A stretch of 20,637 nucleotides of DNA from Coemansia sp. RSA 1804. Taxonomy: Eukaryota > Kickxellomycota > Kickxellomycetes > Kickxellales > Kickxellaceae. The position numbers were made by a program, and so were the translations under genes. Under the pieces are notes generated by a model. It saw only the letters and a list, made by a program, of their open reading frames with translations, had not been told where the DNA came from and searched no databases. The stretch spans positions 1-20,637 of the forward strand of contig JANBTH010000325.1 of assembly GCA_027578815.1 (NCBI GenBank). Reading direction: 5' to 3'. Below, one piece after another: positions 9,410-17,823 of the stretch; position 1 is the stretch's first letter, and every line of letters begins with the position of its first letter.

Positions 9410-12078
9410 ATGGAACTCTTCGATAGCCATGATGATATTACTCCACAGAAGCGCTTGCAGGATAAAGGTAGGTGCGACAGCGCTAATTACGGGCCTGTAT
9501 AGAACATATGCTCTGTCTCACTCGGCGGCTTGCGGCTTCATTATCTCCCTCCGCTTTTCCGTGAGCTGTATCTTGAATGCTAGTTGCAGATACGCAGATG
9601 GCCGCCAAGACCCATCTTTCCGGCTTTCGATATAAAGACTGCATAATCCGGAGCTTGTGTGGCAAATACCCCTTTTTTTGTCACAACCCTTTATTCGGAT
9701 TTTCTATGCAAGCGACTTTTTTCTCTCTTTTTTTTCCCTGTCTTCCATACTGTTTTTGTTACTGCGGCCACACTCACACATCTGTTCTCGCCACTTGTCC
9801 CCTTCTTCTTTTCTATTTATCTCTTTGTTTTGCTTGGGTTGTCTTTGTTTATCGCCGATTCTTCCCCGAATCTTCGCCCCATAGCACAGCTGACCGGAAA
9901 TCCCTTCTCCGTGGTTATGTGCATCGTCTGCCTCCGTCACAAACAAAGCATGCTGTTGCAATCTGTTGCCATTGGACAACGGAACCCTCATCAGCTTGTT
10001 ATTTTTCACAGTGGCGAGCAAAGTGAACGGAGTTAGATGGGGAGAGTGTGGTTTTGGTATCCATTTTTTTGCTGATGCAGAATCCTGTTTTTGCCTAACA
10101 CTGCTGTTTGTTTCGGCTTTGGAAAAAGCTCATCAGATATGTTTTCCCCGTTTTATAAAGGAAGAGAATCCGGCTCCAATCTCAACCTTCCTGTTGCTGT
10201 GACAATCTGATTTGTCTGCCGTGGATTTTCGGAAATGTAGCCGACAGCGATGACTCTCAGGACAACAGAAAGAAGAGGCCCGGACGGAAGCTTATCACAA
10301 CGGAGGCATCTACCAAACGCACTGCACAGAATCGTGCAGCACAGCGCGCATTCCGTGAGCGCAAGCAGCAGTATCTCAAGGATCTTGAGGACCAGGTCAG
10401 AGAACTGACCGAGCAGCGGGAGCGCACAGAGCGTGAGAACCAGGAGCTCAAACAGCGCGTTGGAAAGCTCAAGCAGGAGAATACCACGCTGAAGGGTGGC
10501 AACTTTACCTACGAAAACACGTCTGTTGATTTTGACAAGGCAATGTCGAATCTCTTTGACCCAGCCTCGGCCACATCGAACATCGATCTCGGGTCGGCTT
10601 ATGATACGCAGCAGAAATCGCTCCAGAGCACCGATCCCGCAAAATCTAGCTCAGTAGCTGCTGTGCATCCACCACAACTGTCGTCTCGCTCGACTAGCAG
10701 CGCTTCTCCGCAAAGCGTTCCTGCCATGTATCCAAACTTTGACATGACGTCAACATCCTCTGCCATGTTTGCCAGCACCCTTGCAGCCCAACATAACAGT
10801 CCCTATGGCTCTGTCGTGAACAATAGCAGCAACGTGGCAGGAGGCGGGTTCTCCAGCGATATCTTCAATGGGATCCAGCTTCTCGCGTCGAATAATAACA
10901 TCAGCACTGGATCTTTTTTAGGCAACGTCCTTGACACACCCAATACAAATGGCAACAGTGCAAGGGCGTCAATTTCTCCGCCGCCGCCATCGTCTGACAG
11001 GCGCTCATCGACACTCGGGTCGTCCTCGGGATATGGCACAAACGGCATTGGCGCATCGCCTTCACCTTCAATCTCGACTAATGCGGCTACTCCAAACGAC
11101 ATGTTTGTGCCGTTGAACACGGTTTCTTCAAACACTTCAAACGGCGCGCTTTTCGGGATGGACACGCTGAAAGGCCAACAACCTTCTGACTTTGCCCAGC
11201 TTGCGGCTCTCCTTCAGCAATCGCAGCAAACAACTACATCAACACCAGCGTTCAATGAGCTGTTCTCGTTATCGCCGTCCTCGGTAGCGGCATCGTCGGT
11301 GGCTTCTGATAGTATCGCAACGCTTGTTTCAAATGGCGCCAACAGCAACATCGGTCAGCAAAGCACGGCGTCCTTTGATGCTATAATTGCGAACGGCAGT
11401 GGGGCTACCTCTTTGGCTGGATTTGAATCGTCGATTCCACCGTCGCTTTCGTTGCTTATGCCGCCACAGTCAGATGCCCCAGCCTACAAAATGCCGCAGA
11501 TAACAGACTTGCCCTCAAACCTCATGGCCTACCGCAACCCGGATCCGCTGTCGCTTGCTGATGATAGCGACCAGCTTGAGAAGCTCTTACTTGACACAAT
11601 GTATCCAGTCAAGGGGCAGAACATGAACGCGGATGGGCTCTCGTCATTCCTAACCACACAGAACAGAGTGCCAAACGGGCTGCTCAAACCGGCATCAACC
11701 GCGTCATCCACGATCTCTGCATCCGCCGAGGCCAACACGGACCAGCAGCCAGCACAGTCCGGAAACGGCGCTCTGGAATGCACATGCCGCAACTGCGACA
11801 GCGCTCCCTGTGCGCCATGCCCGAAACACGGCTCGCCCGGCGACATCTCCGAGGAGCTGCGTGGCATTGCGCCAGAGATGCTTAGCTACGTGTGCACCAC
11901 GAGCAACACTATGGCTGACGAGGAGCTGGATGATCTGTGCAGTCTGATGTACAAGCATGCAAAGTGCTCGGAGGTCCAGCAGCGTGTCCAGCAGGTGCGC
12001 GAGAGGCTGAAGAACGAGTCTAACCTCGAGATGCTCAACACAAAGAAGCAACTAGCAAAGCAATACGGTCTGCAGTAG
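9410..12078 (+). CDS. YAP1: Yap1/Pap1-like AP-1 bZIP transcription factor
   Basis: Fungal AP-1 factors of this class accumulate in the nucleus on oxidative stress and activate antioxidant and efflux genes. My model is exon 1 9410-9467 joined to exon 2 10241-12078, phase 1, giving 631 aa. The Lys/Arg cluster at 29-36 leads into the basic region with N-R-A-A-Q-R-A-F-R-E-R-K (50-61), the N-x-x-A-Q-x-x-F-R signature of the Yap/Pap1 family. A zipper follows with L68, L75, T82, L89, L96 and L103. The middle is Ser/Thr/Asn-rich and has no cysteine. The C-terminal cysteine-rich domain has D-D-L-C-S-L-M-Y-K-H-A-K-C-S-E (583-597), close to Yap1 G-L-C-S-E-L-M-A-K-A-K-C-S-E, where the redox cysteines and the Crm1 export signal overlap. 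Unusually, the only other cysteines are C533, C535, C538, C543, C546 and C571. The ATG at 9410 gives a natural acidic N-terminus; without exon 1 the first in-frame ATG (10543) would lose the bZIP. Confidence 0.88.
9468..10240 (+). other. Intron 1 of the bZIP gene (773 nt)
   Basis: The donor reads AAAG|GTAGGT and the acceptor ATGTAG|CC. It is the only nearby acceptor in the right phase: AG at 10246-10247 and at 10259-10260 would break the frame with exon 1. A CTGAT that could serve as branch site (CTRAY) lies at 10207-10211. The intron is T/C-rich in the middle and has two TATAAAG elements (9631-9637 and 10154-10160). Stops in the exon 2 frame (nearest TAA at 10156-10158) exclude simple read-through. 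An extra or alternative exon inside it cannot be excluded. Confidence 0.72.
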
Positions 12079-12441
12079 GTAGTGGTTGCTGTCTAACAAA
12101 AAAGAAAGAGCAACCTCGACCTTGTTCCCTTCCAGATAGCAGGCAGGAAAACAAGAAACAGAGTGAAAGAGATCGTGTTGTTGAGGGGGTTCAATGCTGC
12201 AGATTAGTAGGCTAGAGACCGATTATTTCTCCTTTATTTTCCGTTATTCACGCTTCCTTTATTTTCTTCTCTACCTCTACCGCTGCTAGTTGTTTTTGCC
12301 GCCTTTTGGTTTCCGACGTTCTTTTTTATTTCTTCTTTTGCTGCCAGTTTTGCTTCTTTTTTATTTTATTGTAATTTTTATATCTCTATTACGCTACGAA
12401 TGCTACTCAAGAAACATGCAAAACATGTGGTGTATTCAATT

Positions 12442-12447
12442 AATAAA
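12442..12447 (+). terminator. Polyadenylation signal of bZIP gene
   Basis: AATAAA 364 nt downstream of the bZIP stop codon, within an AT-rich region and the first canonical signal I see there. It is called by position only. Confidence 0.5.
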
Positions 12448-12677
12448 ACGTTCTTTTTGACATGATTTCTATGCGGTATTACAAGAAGCGTCGTGGTCTG
12501 ATACAAGCGCATCAACACACAACGTTAAATTTTTGCAACGCAATCATTGCTGGCTGATCTTAATATTGTTTGAAATGCTAACATTTAGTATTTATCTAGA
12601 AGGTAACGAAACATCACACTTTTAAATGGCCGAGTAGTGCACGTGCATATAGTTAGATTCATTGGCCAGATTTGGGT

Positions 12678-12684
12678 TTAGTAA
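12678..12684 (-). promoter_or_regulatory. TTACTAA on minus strand, candidate Yap response element
   Basis: TTAGTAA on + is TTACTAA on -. It lies 209 bp upstream of the AT-hook protein start and downstream of the bZIP polyadenylation signal. With the site at 9243 this is the second intergenic copy noticed. A chance match remains possible. Confidence 0.25.
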
Positions 12685-12810
12685 TTTTAGTACTTTTTTC
12701 AAGAAATCCCCCTTTCGTGATTGAATAAGAAAAAAAGTTGACGATGATTTTGTCTTTCGGTTTCGATTTTTATATATTTATTTCGCTCTGTTTCCGCAAA
12801 TTCCATACTC

Positions 12811-12818
12811 TATATATA
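12811..12818 (+). promoter_or_regulatory. TATA-like box of AT-hook gene
   Basis: TATATATA lies 75-82 bp upstream of the ATG at 12893. No other ATG lies between the box and the start codon, consistent with a short leader. Confidence 0.4.
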
Positions 12819-12892
12819 ATTATTGTTATTATTATTATTATTTTGACACCAGCCAGTAGGATTTATATTTAGTGCGCATATCTTGCTTATAA

Positions 12893-14170
12893 ATGAGCGA
12901 GACACCCACAAGAACACGGTACTCCTTGCGGACACGCACACCGGCGGGCGCCAAGAATGACGAGCCAACAGGCGAGACGCCGTTGAGCCCGCGTAAGCGC
13001 ACAAAGACAGTCGGCGGCGTTGGCAAGACGACGCCCAGGACCGGGAGGACAGCCAGTGTGGTATCGGCGGTTTCGCCGCGGACGCCGCGTGGCAGAGGGC
13101 GAGGAGCATCATCGCGCGTGAGCACGCCGACGAAGACACAGACGCGGAGGAGGGGCCAGCGCAGTGCCAGTACAAGGAGAAGTGGCCGCTCAGGACCAGC
13201 AGCAGCAGCAGCCGCTGGTGATGCAAGCGACACGGAAGGAAGCAGCGAGGATGACGAGGATGCTGGCGGCGTGGATGCGGCGGCAGTGTCGAGCGAGGAC
13301 GAGGATTACGAGGGCGCGGACAACGATAACGCTAGCGAGGACGGCGAGACTGGCCAGAGGGGCGTGAAGCGGCGCCATGGAGCACCCGCAATGGGGCGTG
13401 CGGCATCGTTGCACGGAGTGGCTGGCGCAGAGGGGCGCGGCGGAGTAGCAGGAACGCCCACACGCAGGGGGCCTGGGAGGCCACGCAAGGGCGAGGAGTA
13501 CCACCGGGCGCCGCGCGCTGGCGTTGGCGCAAGCGCCCCCACGACGCCGGCGAAGAAGAGCTGGGAGATCCGGCGCATCCCCGTGCATCTGACCAAGCAC
13601 GACGCGTTCCAGGCCGAGTATCTGGAGGACGCGATCCGCATCATGCACCAGATCCCCGTCAACGGAACCGCCAACGACGACCGGTACGAGCTGATGAAGG
13701 TGTGCGATGCGCTGAAGCTCTGCGGATACGAGCTCGGTGTGGTGGATCCGACTACCGAGCCGTTCTTCGACGTGTACAGGATGCTCGCGTGGTCCGTGCA
13801 CCCGGCAGGGCCCAACGGATCGGCGCATCCGCCGCCGCCGATCTCCGACGATGCGCGGAGCATGCTGGTGCGCGTGTTTGCGTCGATTGGCCGGCGCATT
13901 CGCGAGGAGACAAAGGATATGGCCGGGTACCATCGCCGCCACGTGCTGCGCAAGCTGATGCTTGCTGATTGCGCGGAGCAGCCGTCGGCGCGGTCGCCGT
14001 CGATTGACACCGCTGTTGGCGACAGCGCGTCGAGGACAGCCAGAGAGAACGCGATGCATCGCCGCAATCCGCTCAAAATCCCTGGCCCGCTGATCGATAT
14101 CTGGAGAGAGCCGTTCAAGAAGTCGGCCGCCGACAACGATGACCACGACACGCAGATGTCTGACGCCTGA
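12893..14170 (+). CDS. Unrecognised AT-hook nuclear protein
   Basis: I do not recognise this 425-aa protein as a member of a named family. Seen: a very basic N-terminus rich in Thr/Ser-Pro and Arg (1-100), an acidic Ser/Asp/Glu stretch (about 110-152), then a canonical AT-hook, R-R-G-P-G-R-P-R-K-G (191-200), a motif that binds the minor groove of AT-rich DNA. Full CDK consensus sites (S/T-P-x-K/R) occur at 32-35, 78-81, 188-191 and 218-221. From about 223 to 360 the composition changes to that of a folded, probably helical domain, including W-E-I-R-R-I-P (224-230), two cysteines (271, 277), aromatic residues and a basic helix (about 333-356). A short C-terminal motif, N-P-L-K-I-P-G-P-L-I-D-I-W (392-404), precedes an acidic end. 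Codon use is strongly G/C-ending compared with MED12. A chromatin role regulated by CDK is inference. The start has A at -3 and is preceded by a TATA-like box. Confidence 0.8.
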   Translation: MSETPTRTRYSLRTRTPAGAKNDEPTGETPLSPRKRTKTVGGVGKTTPRTGRTASVVSAVSPRTPRGRGRGASSRVSTPTKTQTRRRGQRSASTRRSGRSGPAAAAAAGDASDTEGSSEDDEDAGGVDAAAVSSEDEDYEGADNDNASEDGETGQRGVKRRHGAPAMGRAASLHGVAGAEGRGGVAGTPTRRGPGRPRKGEEYHRAPRAGVGASAPTTPAKKSWEIRRIPVHLTKHDAFQAEYLEDAIRIMHQIPVNGTANDDRYELMKVCDALKLCGYELGVVDPTTEPFFDVYRMLAWSVHPAGPNGSAHPPPPISDDARSMLVRVFASIGRRIREETKDMAGYHRRHVLRKLMLADCAEQPSARSPSIDTAVGDSASRTARENAMHRRNPLKIPGPLIDIWREPFKKSAADNDDHDTQMSDA

Positions 14171-14422
14171 GAGTGCTGTGTGGAGGCGAAGCTCATTCGG
14201 CGGTTTCTGGATGATCTTTTGTAGTTGACGGGCCTTCTTGGACCGGCTGTTAGACGTTTTGGAGCCGTTTTGTTCTGTTGGTGGGGGGAGTGTGGTGCTT
14301 GGCTATTCACAAGAACAAATAACGTATTTGGTTGCTTATTTCGCTCCCTCCTTTTTCTCCTCTCTCTCTCTCTTCTCCCTCCCTTTCTTCCCCCGCCGCC
14401 GCCTTGTCTCTTTCTCTAATTA

Positions 14423-14428
14423 AATAAA
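14423..14428 (+). terminator. Polyadenylation signal of AT-hook gene
   Basis: AATAAA 253 nt after the stop at 14168-14170, following a C/T-rich stretch. Assigned by sequence and position. Confidence 0.5.
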
Positions 14429-14562
14429 AGTCCGTTGTGTTGTTCTTGCCATGTACGCTTTCAATCCCCACTCTGACACTTTGAAGGGGCAGCAGCAACA
14501 AAGTGTCAAGAGATAAACCAGCTCTTGTTTTCTTTTCGTTCATCCGTGAAACCCTCCAGCAA

Positions 14563-14570
14563 TATAAATA
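14563..14570 (+). promoter_or_regulatory. TATA box of 1004-aa protein gene
   Basis: TATAAATA, a strong TATA match, lies 239 bp upstream of the main ATG at 14809 and 39 bp upstream of the first upstream ORF. Transcription starting some tens of bases downstream could include one or both upstream ORFs in the leader, depending on the exact start site. Confidence 0.5.
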
Positions 14571-14608
14571 CGACCGCCAGCCTCCGTCGGTCCTGGACCA
14601 TTAACAAA

Positions 14609-14689
14609 ATGCGCACATTCTATTCATTTCCACATCATTTTTTCTTTCTTTCTTGCTTTCATATTCTCCTTTCATATAAGGCTCTATGA
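14609..14689 (+). CDS. Upstream ORF 1 in the leader of the 1004-aa protein gene
   Basis: A 26-codon frame starting at an ATG with A at -3 (good context). Its stop TGA (14687-14689) overlaps the start of the second upstream ORF in the four bases ATGA. No recognisable peptide. It is likely regulatory if the leader begins upstream of it; this depends on the unmapped transcription start. Confidence 0.3.
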   Translation: MRTFYSFPHHFFFLSCFHILLSYKAL

Positions 14690-14775
14690 AACCGAGAATA
14701 AAAGAAAGCGTTGAACCATTCAGCCCTATTGTTCTTCATATTGGCATTGTGTCTGCTGTTCTTTCTTTCCTTTGA
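14686..14775 (+). CDS. Upstream ORF 2, overlapping uORF 1 at ATGA
   Basis: A 29-codon frame with a hydrophobic C-terminal half. Its start context is weak (T at -3), so access might come by reinitiation after uORF 1, whose stop overlaps its start. It ends at TGA 14773-14775, 33 nt before the main ATG at 14809, and in the same frame as it. Translation is not shown by the sequence. Confidence 0.28.
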   Translation: MKPRIKESVEPFSPIVLHIGIVSAVLSFL

Positions 14776-14808
14776 TATTTATCTTTATTATTGCTGTTTC
14801 CGACGAAG

Positions 14809-17800
14809 ATGAGAGACCAAACCCGCTGGGCTTTATCTGTATCGCCAGAAAGAAGCACGGTCTCAGGAACCGGTGGACTGACTCCATGCAAGAAGCTGAC
14901 ACCAAACGCAAAAATAACCAGTGCCAGACTAAAAGAAAAGGAGGAAGGATCGTCGAGTCCCAGAAGCCGCCGTATTTCCACGCAAGGACACCACCTCAAT
15001 AGTACGACGCTAATGCAGCAGATGGAGGAGCACATGCGCACACCCACAAGACCCACCATTGTCCAGCAGAAGGATACACCGCAATCAGCACCTGCACGCA
15101 CCACCACAGCCCAGACTAATGCCAACACGCAGAACTATCTATATAACGTGCCGCCGACCTTTCTTCATTCCAACAAGGGGAACACCACCTTTTATTCCAC
15201 AACACCATTTGCATTCAAACACACCTCTTCTTCTTCTTCTTCTTCTTCTTCTTCTCCTTCTTCTTCTCCTTCTCCTTCTTCTTCTCCTTCTTCTCCTTCT
15301 CCTTCTCCTTCTCCTTTGCCACCATCGTCGCATTCCCCGTTCTCTCAAAACATTCACCAAACTCCTTCCCCTACTACGCGACACATGTACCATCATCCCC
15401 CAAAGAGCCACAGCGGTGGAAGCGCCAGCGGTGGTAGTCGGTTGAAGGAGAGGCGGTCGATTACGCAACGCAGAGGCAATTCCGGCCTCGCTTCGCATCG
15501 TCAGTCGGTAGCCGGCGTCGGAATTTATCCGCTGAAATCGCCACTCGGAGAGAACACAGCGCCAGTCTCGTTTGGCAATATCCAGGCGGTTGGTGCAGGA
15601 GACACCAGTGGTAGCATTGGTAGCAGTGCGTTTCCATTGAACGCACTGGCACATCGGATAGCAGAGTATGATAACAGTGATGGCAGTCGGACGCGGCCAT
15701 CGTACGCGGCAGGAAAGAGCGGGAGAAACGACAATAGCTCGTTTACGTTCCGGGTTTCAGACAAGCCAGATGGTGCCGACAAAGAGACAGCTGTGGACCG
15801 GCAGAGTCCCACAGTCGGTGGCGGTATTGGGCTTGGAGCCACCGACAGATCTGATCCGCTAGTGGTAGGTGTCGCAGGCAGGATGCGACGTCAGTCAGGC
15901 TCAACAGCAGCAGTAGCAGCAGCAGTACCAGCAGCAGCAGGGAGAGGACTGATACCGCTGGCTCCGGATCCACTGATGCCCCCAGGCGAATGCGCCGACC
16001 GCATAGATAAAGTACTCGAATATGTGCGGCAAAGGCATCGAGAGTCCGTGTATATGGCACACATGGTGATGGCATTGCCGACCGCATCCAACACGCCAAC
16101 ACGGCTGGATCCAACTCCGCCGCGCACACCCACGCCTACACGCTTGTCGCCAGCCATTCGCACCGGCGGCGGCTCGGGCTCCCCCGCTGGCGGCAGTAGT
16201 ACGGTGAGCACCGTGAGTGTGGGCGCTGGCTCCAACCACAGCGCTTCGGCGTTGCCGGCACCTTCGCGCGATACCGCGGTTGGTGGCAACGGTGCGCTGG
16301 AGGATCCGTACAGTCCGCGGCGTCGTGCAGTGACTATGGACCACCGACTGCACAGCGGACGGCGCAGACAGGATGCAGCAGCCATGGCGACTACCGGGAG
16401 GACGCCCAGCGGTGTGCGGGCCAAACTGGAGGAACTGCGCGCGCGCCGGCTTGCCCGGATGGAGGAGGAGGAGAGGGCGCTCATTGAGGGCCGCAGCCCA
16501 ACCTCGCCGGTACCTCTCAGTCCGCCGGCCTTCGATGGCAGTAGCTTTAAGCCTCGCGCCAACACCGATATCGTGTCGCCGGGTCGCGCCCGTTGCAGCG
16601 GAAACGCCAATGCCAGCGGCAGTGGCTGGGAAACCGCCACCGCCACCGTGTGCGCGAATAACAGCAGCAGCGGTACCGAGGACCCTGATTTCTTTGACAA
16701 TAAGGACGTGGTGGCCATGTTCCGCGAGCTCCCGCTGCCGTTCAAGGAGCTCGATTGGGAGAAACAGGTCTACTACTACCACGTCACGCAGCCTAGCACT
16801 GACATCGGCAGCAGCACCGATCGCAGCCCCACAATGGAGAAGAAAGAGAAGAATGACGTGGTGGATATCCGCGACTGCCGAGCCGAGTGTCTGGGCGACC
16901 TGCTTGGTGAGAAGTTGGCGGCACGTGTGGTTGCGAGGAGCGCAAGGCGTGGAGCGGCGACGGCGGCGGATACAGCATCGGTTTCGGCTCTGCGGCGGCG
17001 GCGCGCATCCGAAGATGAGGATGGCGATGGCGATGGAGATGGCGGGAGCACTGAACTCGATGCGGCTGATGCGCAGGCCCAGCATCTGGCGGACGTCGAT
17101 GCCTGGCTTGACTTTGACAGCGATGCCGACGAGCATGGCGCCGAGGCGGAGCGCTCCTTCGACTGGTCGCGCGACGGGTTCGGGTACATGGAGTTCCGGC
17201 GCAGTTCGCGTCCGATGCTTCCGCAGCCCAGTCTGCTGTCTCCGGCAAAGGGTGTTGGGCTCGCCGGAGCTGGAACCATCGGCGCCGCCGCTGCTCCCGT
17301 TGGTGCTGCCAACGTTGGCGCCCACGGAGTCTCGCCTCTTTCCCGGCAACTCAGACAATCTCCGCTGCATGTGCCGTCTATCTCTGCTGCTGCTGCTGCT
17401 TCTCCCACAACGCTCTTACCCAGACCGCGCGGTCCGCTGGCAAGAGGCACGCTCCACACCGAGTCGCCGGCATCGCCCGCCGCTCAGTCTGCAGCAGAAA
17501 AGCCCCAGCAACGGCGGCGAAACGGCGGCAACAGCGGAGGCCTTGTTGGCGGTATGATGACACAGATGCGCGACAGGGCGTTTGGACGCGGTGGCAAGAA
17601 CGATGCCCATTTGCTGTCGCTTATCAAGGAGAGCGACGACGGGTGGCAGATACTGAGCCATCCGGACGGCGACGATGGCGCCGGTAATGGTGCGCTGCCT
17701 GCGCCCGAGCAGCAGCTGAGGGACATCGCATCTGAGAACCAGCGGCTGGAGCGCGAGATTGCGCGGGCCAGGGAGGCTGTTTCGGCTCTGGCGCGGGTGG

Positions 17801-17823
17801 TTTGTCCTACTGCTGTGGGATGA
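14809..17823 (+). CDS. Unrecognised 1004-aa disordered phospho-site-rich protein
   Basis: I do not recognise the family. The start is the first in-frame ATG (A at -3); an earlier TTG in frame is not needed. The N-terminus (1-40) looks like a conserved motif, with S-P-E-R (12-15) and G-G-L-T-P-C-K-K-L (22-30), both containing CDK consensus sites. A Ser/Pro homopolymer-like tract (140-173) comes from a pure pyrimidine repeat. Most of the rest is disordered and Ser/Gly/Ala/Pro-rich. PKA-type R-R-x-S sites occur at S57, S363, S734 and S800, and many S/T-P sites (such as S-P-R-R at 502-505 and S-P-A-K at 811-814). More ordered islands are a charged helix (about 534-560), an acidic-hydrophobic block D-P-D-F-F-D-N-K (625-632) through L-D-W-E-K-Q-V-Y-Y-Y (648-657), an acidic Asp/Gly repeat (735-745), D-G-W-Q-I-L (944-949), and a C-terminal coiled coil (about 964-998). 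A scaffold role under kinase control is inference. The downstream AATAAA at 18062 fits its 3' end. Confidence 0.78.
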   Translation: MRDQTRWALSVSPERSTVSGTGGLTPCKKLTPNAKITSARLKEKEEGSSSPRSRRISTQGHHLNSTTLMQQMEEHMRTPTRPTIVQQKDTPQSAPARTTTAQTNANTQNYLYNVPPTFLHSNKGNTTFYSTTPFAFKHTSSSSSSSSSSPSSSPSPSSSPSSPSPSPSPLPPSSHSPFSQNIHQTPSPTTRHMYHHPPKSHSGGSASGGSRLKERRSITQRRGNSGLASHRQSVAGVGIYPLKSPLGENTAPVSFGNIQAVGAGDTSGSIGSSAFPLNALAHRIAEYDNSDGSRTRPSYAAGKSGRNDNSSFTFRVSDKPDGADKETAVDRQSPTVGGGIGLGATDRSDPLVVGVAGRMRRQSGSTAAVAAAVPAAAGRGLIPLAPDPLMPPGECADRIDKVLEYVRQRHRESVYMAHMVMALPTASNTPTRLDPTPPRTPTPTRLSPAIRTGGGSGSPAGGSSTVSTVSVGAGSNHSASALPAPSRDTAVGGNGALEDPYSPRRRAVTMDHRLHSGRRRQDAAAMATTGRTPSGVRAKLEELRARRLARMEEEERALIEGRSPTSPVPLSPPAFDGSSFKPRANTDIVSPGRARCSGNANASGSGWETATATVCANNSSSGTEDPDFFDNKDVVAMFRELPLPFKELDWEKQVYYYHVTQPSTDIGSSTDRSPTMEKKEKNDVVDIRDCRAECLGDLLGEKLAARVVARSARRGAATAADTASVSALRRRRASEDEDGDGDGDGGSTELDAADAQAQHLADVDAWLDFDSDADEHGAEAERSFDWSRDGFGYMEFRRSSRPMLPQPSLLSPAKGVGLAGAGTIGAAAAPVGAANVGAHGVSPLSRQLRQSPLHVPSISAAAAASPTTLLPRPRGPLARGTLHTESPASPAAQSAAEKPQQRRRNGGNSGGLVGGMMTQMRDRAFGRGGKNDAHLLSLIKESDDGWQILSHPDGDDGAGNGALPAPEQQLRDIASENQRLEREIARAREAVSALARVVCPTAVG
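15224..15317 (+). repeat. 94-nt pure pyrimidine TCT/TCTCCT repeat inside coding sequence
   Basis: Ninety-four bases contain only C and T, built from TCT triplets that change into TCTCCT hexamers. In frame it encodes a Ser run followed by Ser-Pro alternation (residues about 140-170 of the 1004-aa protein). Such tracts are prone to replication slippage and can form triplex DNA. The triplet period keeps the frame open when whole units are gained or lost. Confidence 0.9.

Larger units (their letters stand above)
12079..12892 (+). other. bZIP 3' UTR and promoter of the AT-hook gene
   Basis: This 814-bp gap has no supportable gene. The first part is a T-rich bZIP 3' region ending near the AATAAA at 12442-12447. 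The second part is AT-rich, with a minus-strand TTACTAA at 12678-12684, a TATATATA stretch at 12811-12818 and a short ATT triplet run (about 12827-12842) before the next start codon. Confidence 0.55.
14171..14808 (+). other. Intergenic: 3' end of AT-hook gene, promoter and uORF leader of next gene
   Basis: This 638-bp gap holds a C/T-rich 3' region with AATAAA at 14423-14428, a TATAAATA box at 14563-14570, and a leader with two short upstream ORFs (14609-14689 and 14686-14775). I see no other gene here. Confidence 0.55.

Noticed and set aside
9588..9660. Possible alternative bZIP exon after TTGCAG at 9585-9587
   Set aside because: The frame stays open and the phase matches, but no good donor follows and the direct join to 10241 gives a coherent acidic-to-basic N-terminus.
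10745..10752. Palindromic TGACGTCA (CRE/AP-1 site)
   Set aside because: It lies inside the bZIP coding sequence, where the codons explain it; a chance match is more likely than a working site.
13190..14310. Long minus-strand open frames opposite the AT-hook gene
   Set aside because: They are GC-driven shadows with Arg-rich products. The + frame has an AT-hook, charge segregation and flanking TATA-like and AATAAA signals.
15901..17370. A 489-codon minus-strand open frame, plus a 394-codon + frame (16373-17557), overlapping the 1004-aa protein gene
   Set aside because: They lie in GC-rich, G/C-ending codon sequence where stops are rare in other frames. Their products are Arg/Ala/His-rich with no domain, and the main frame has the better start context, promoter and polyadenylation signal.
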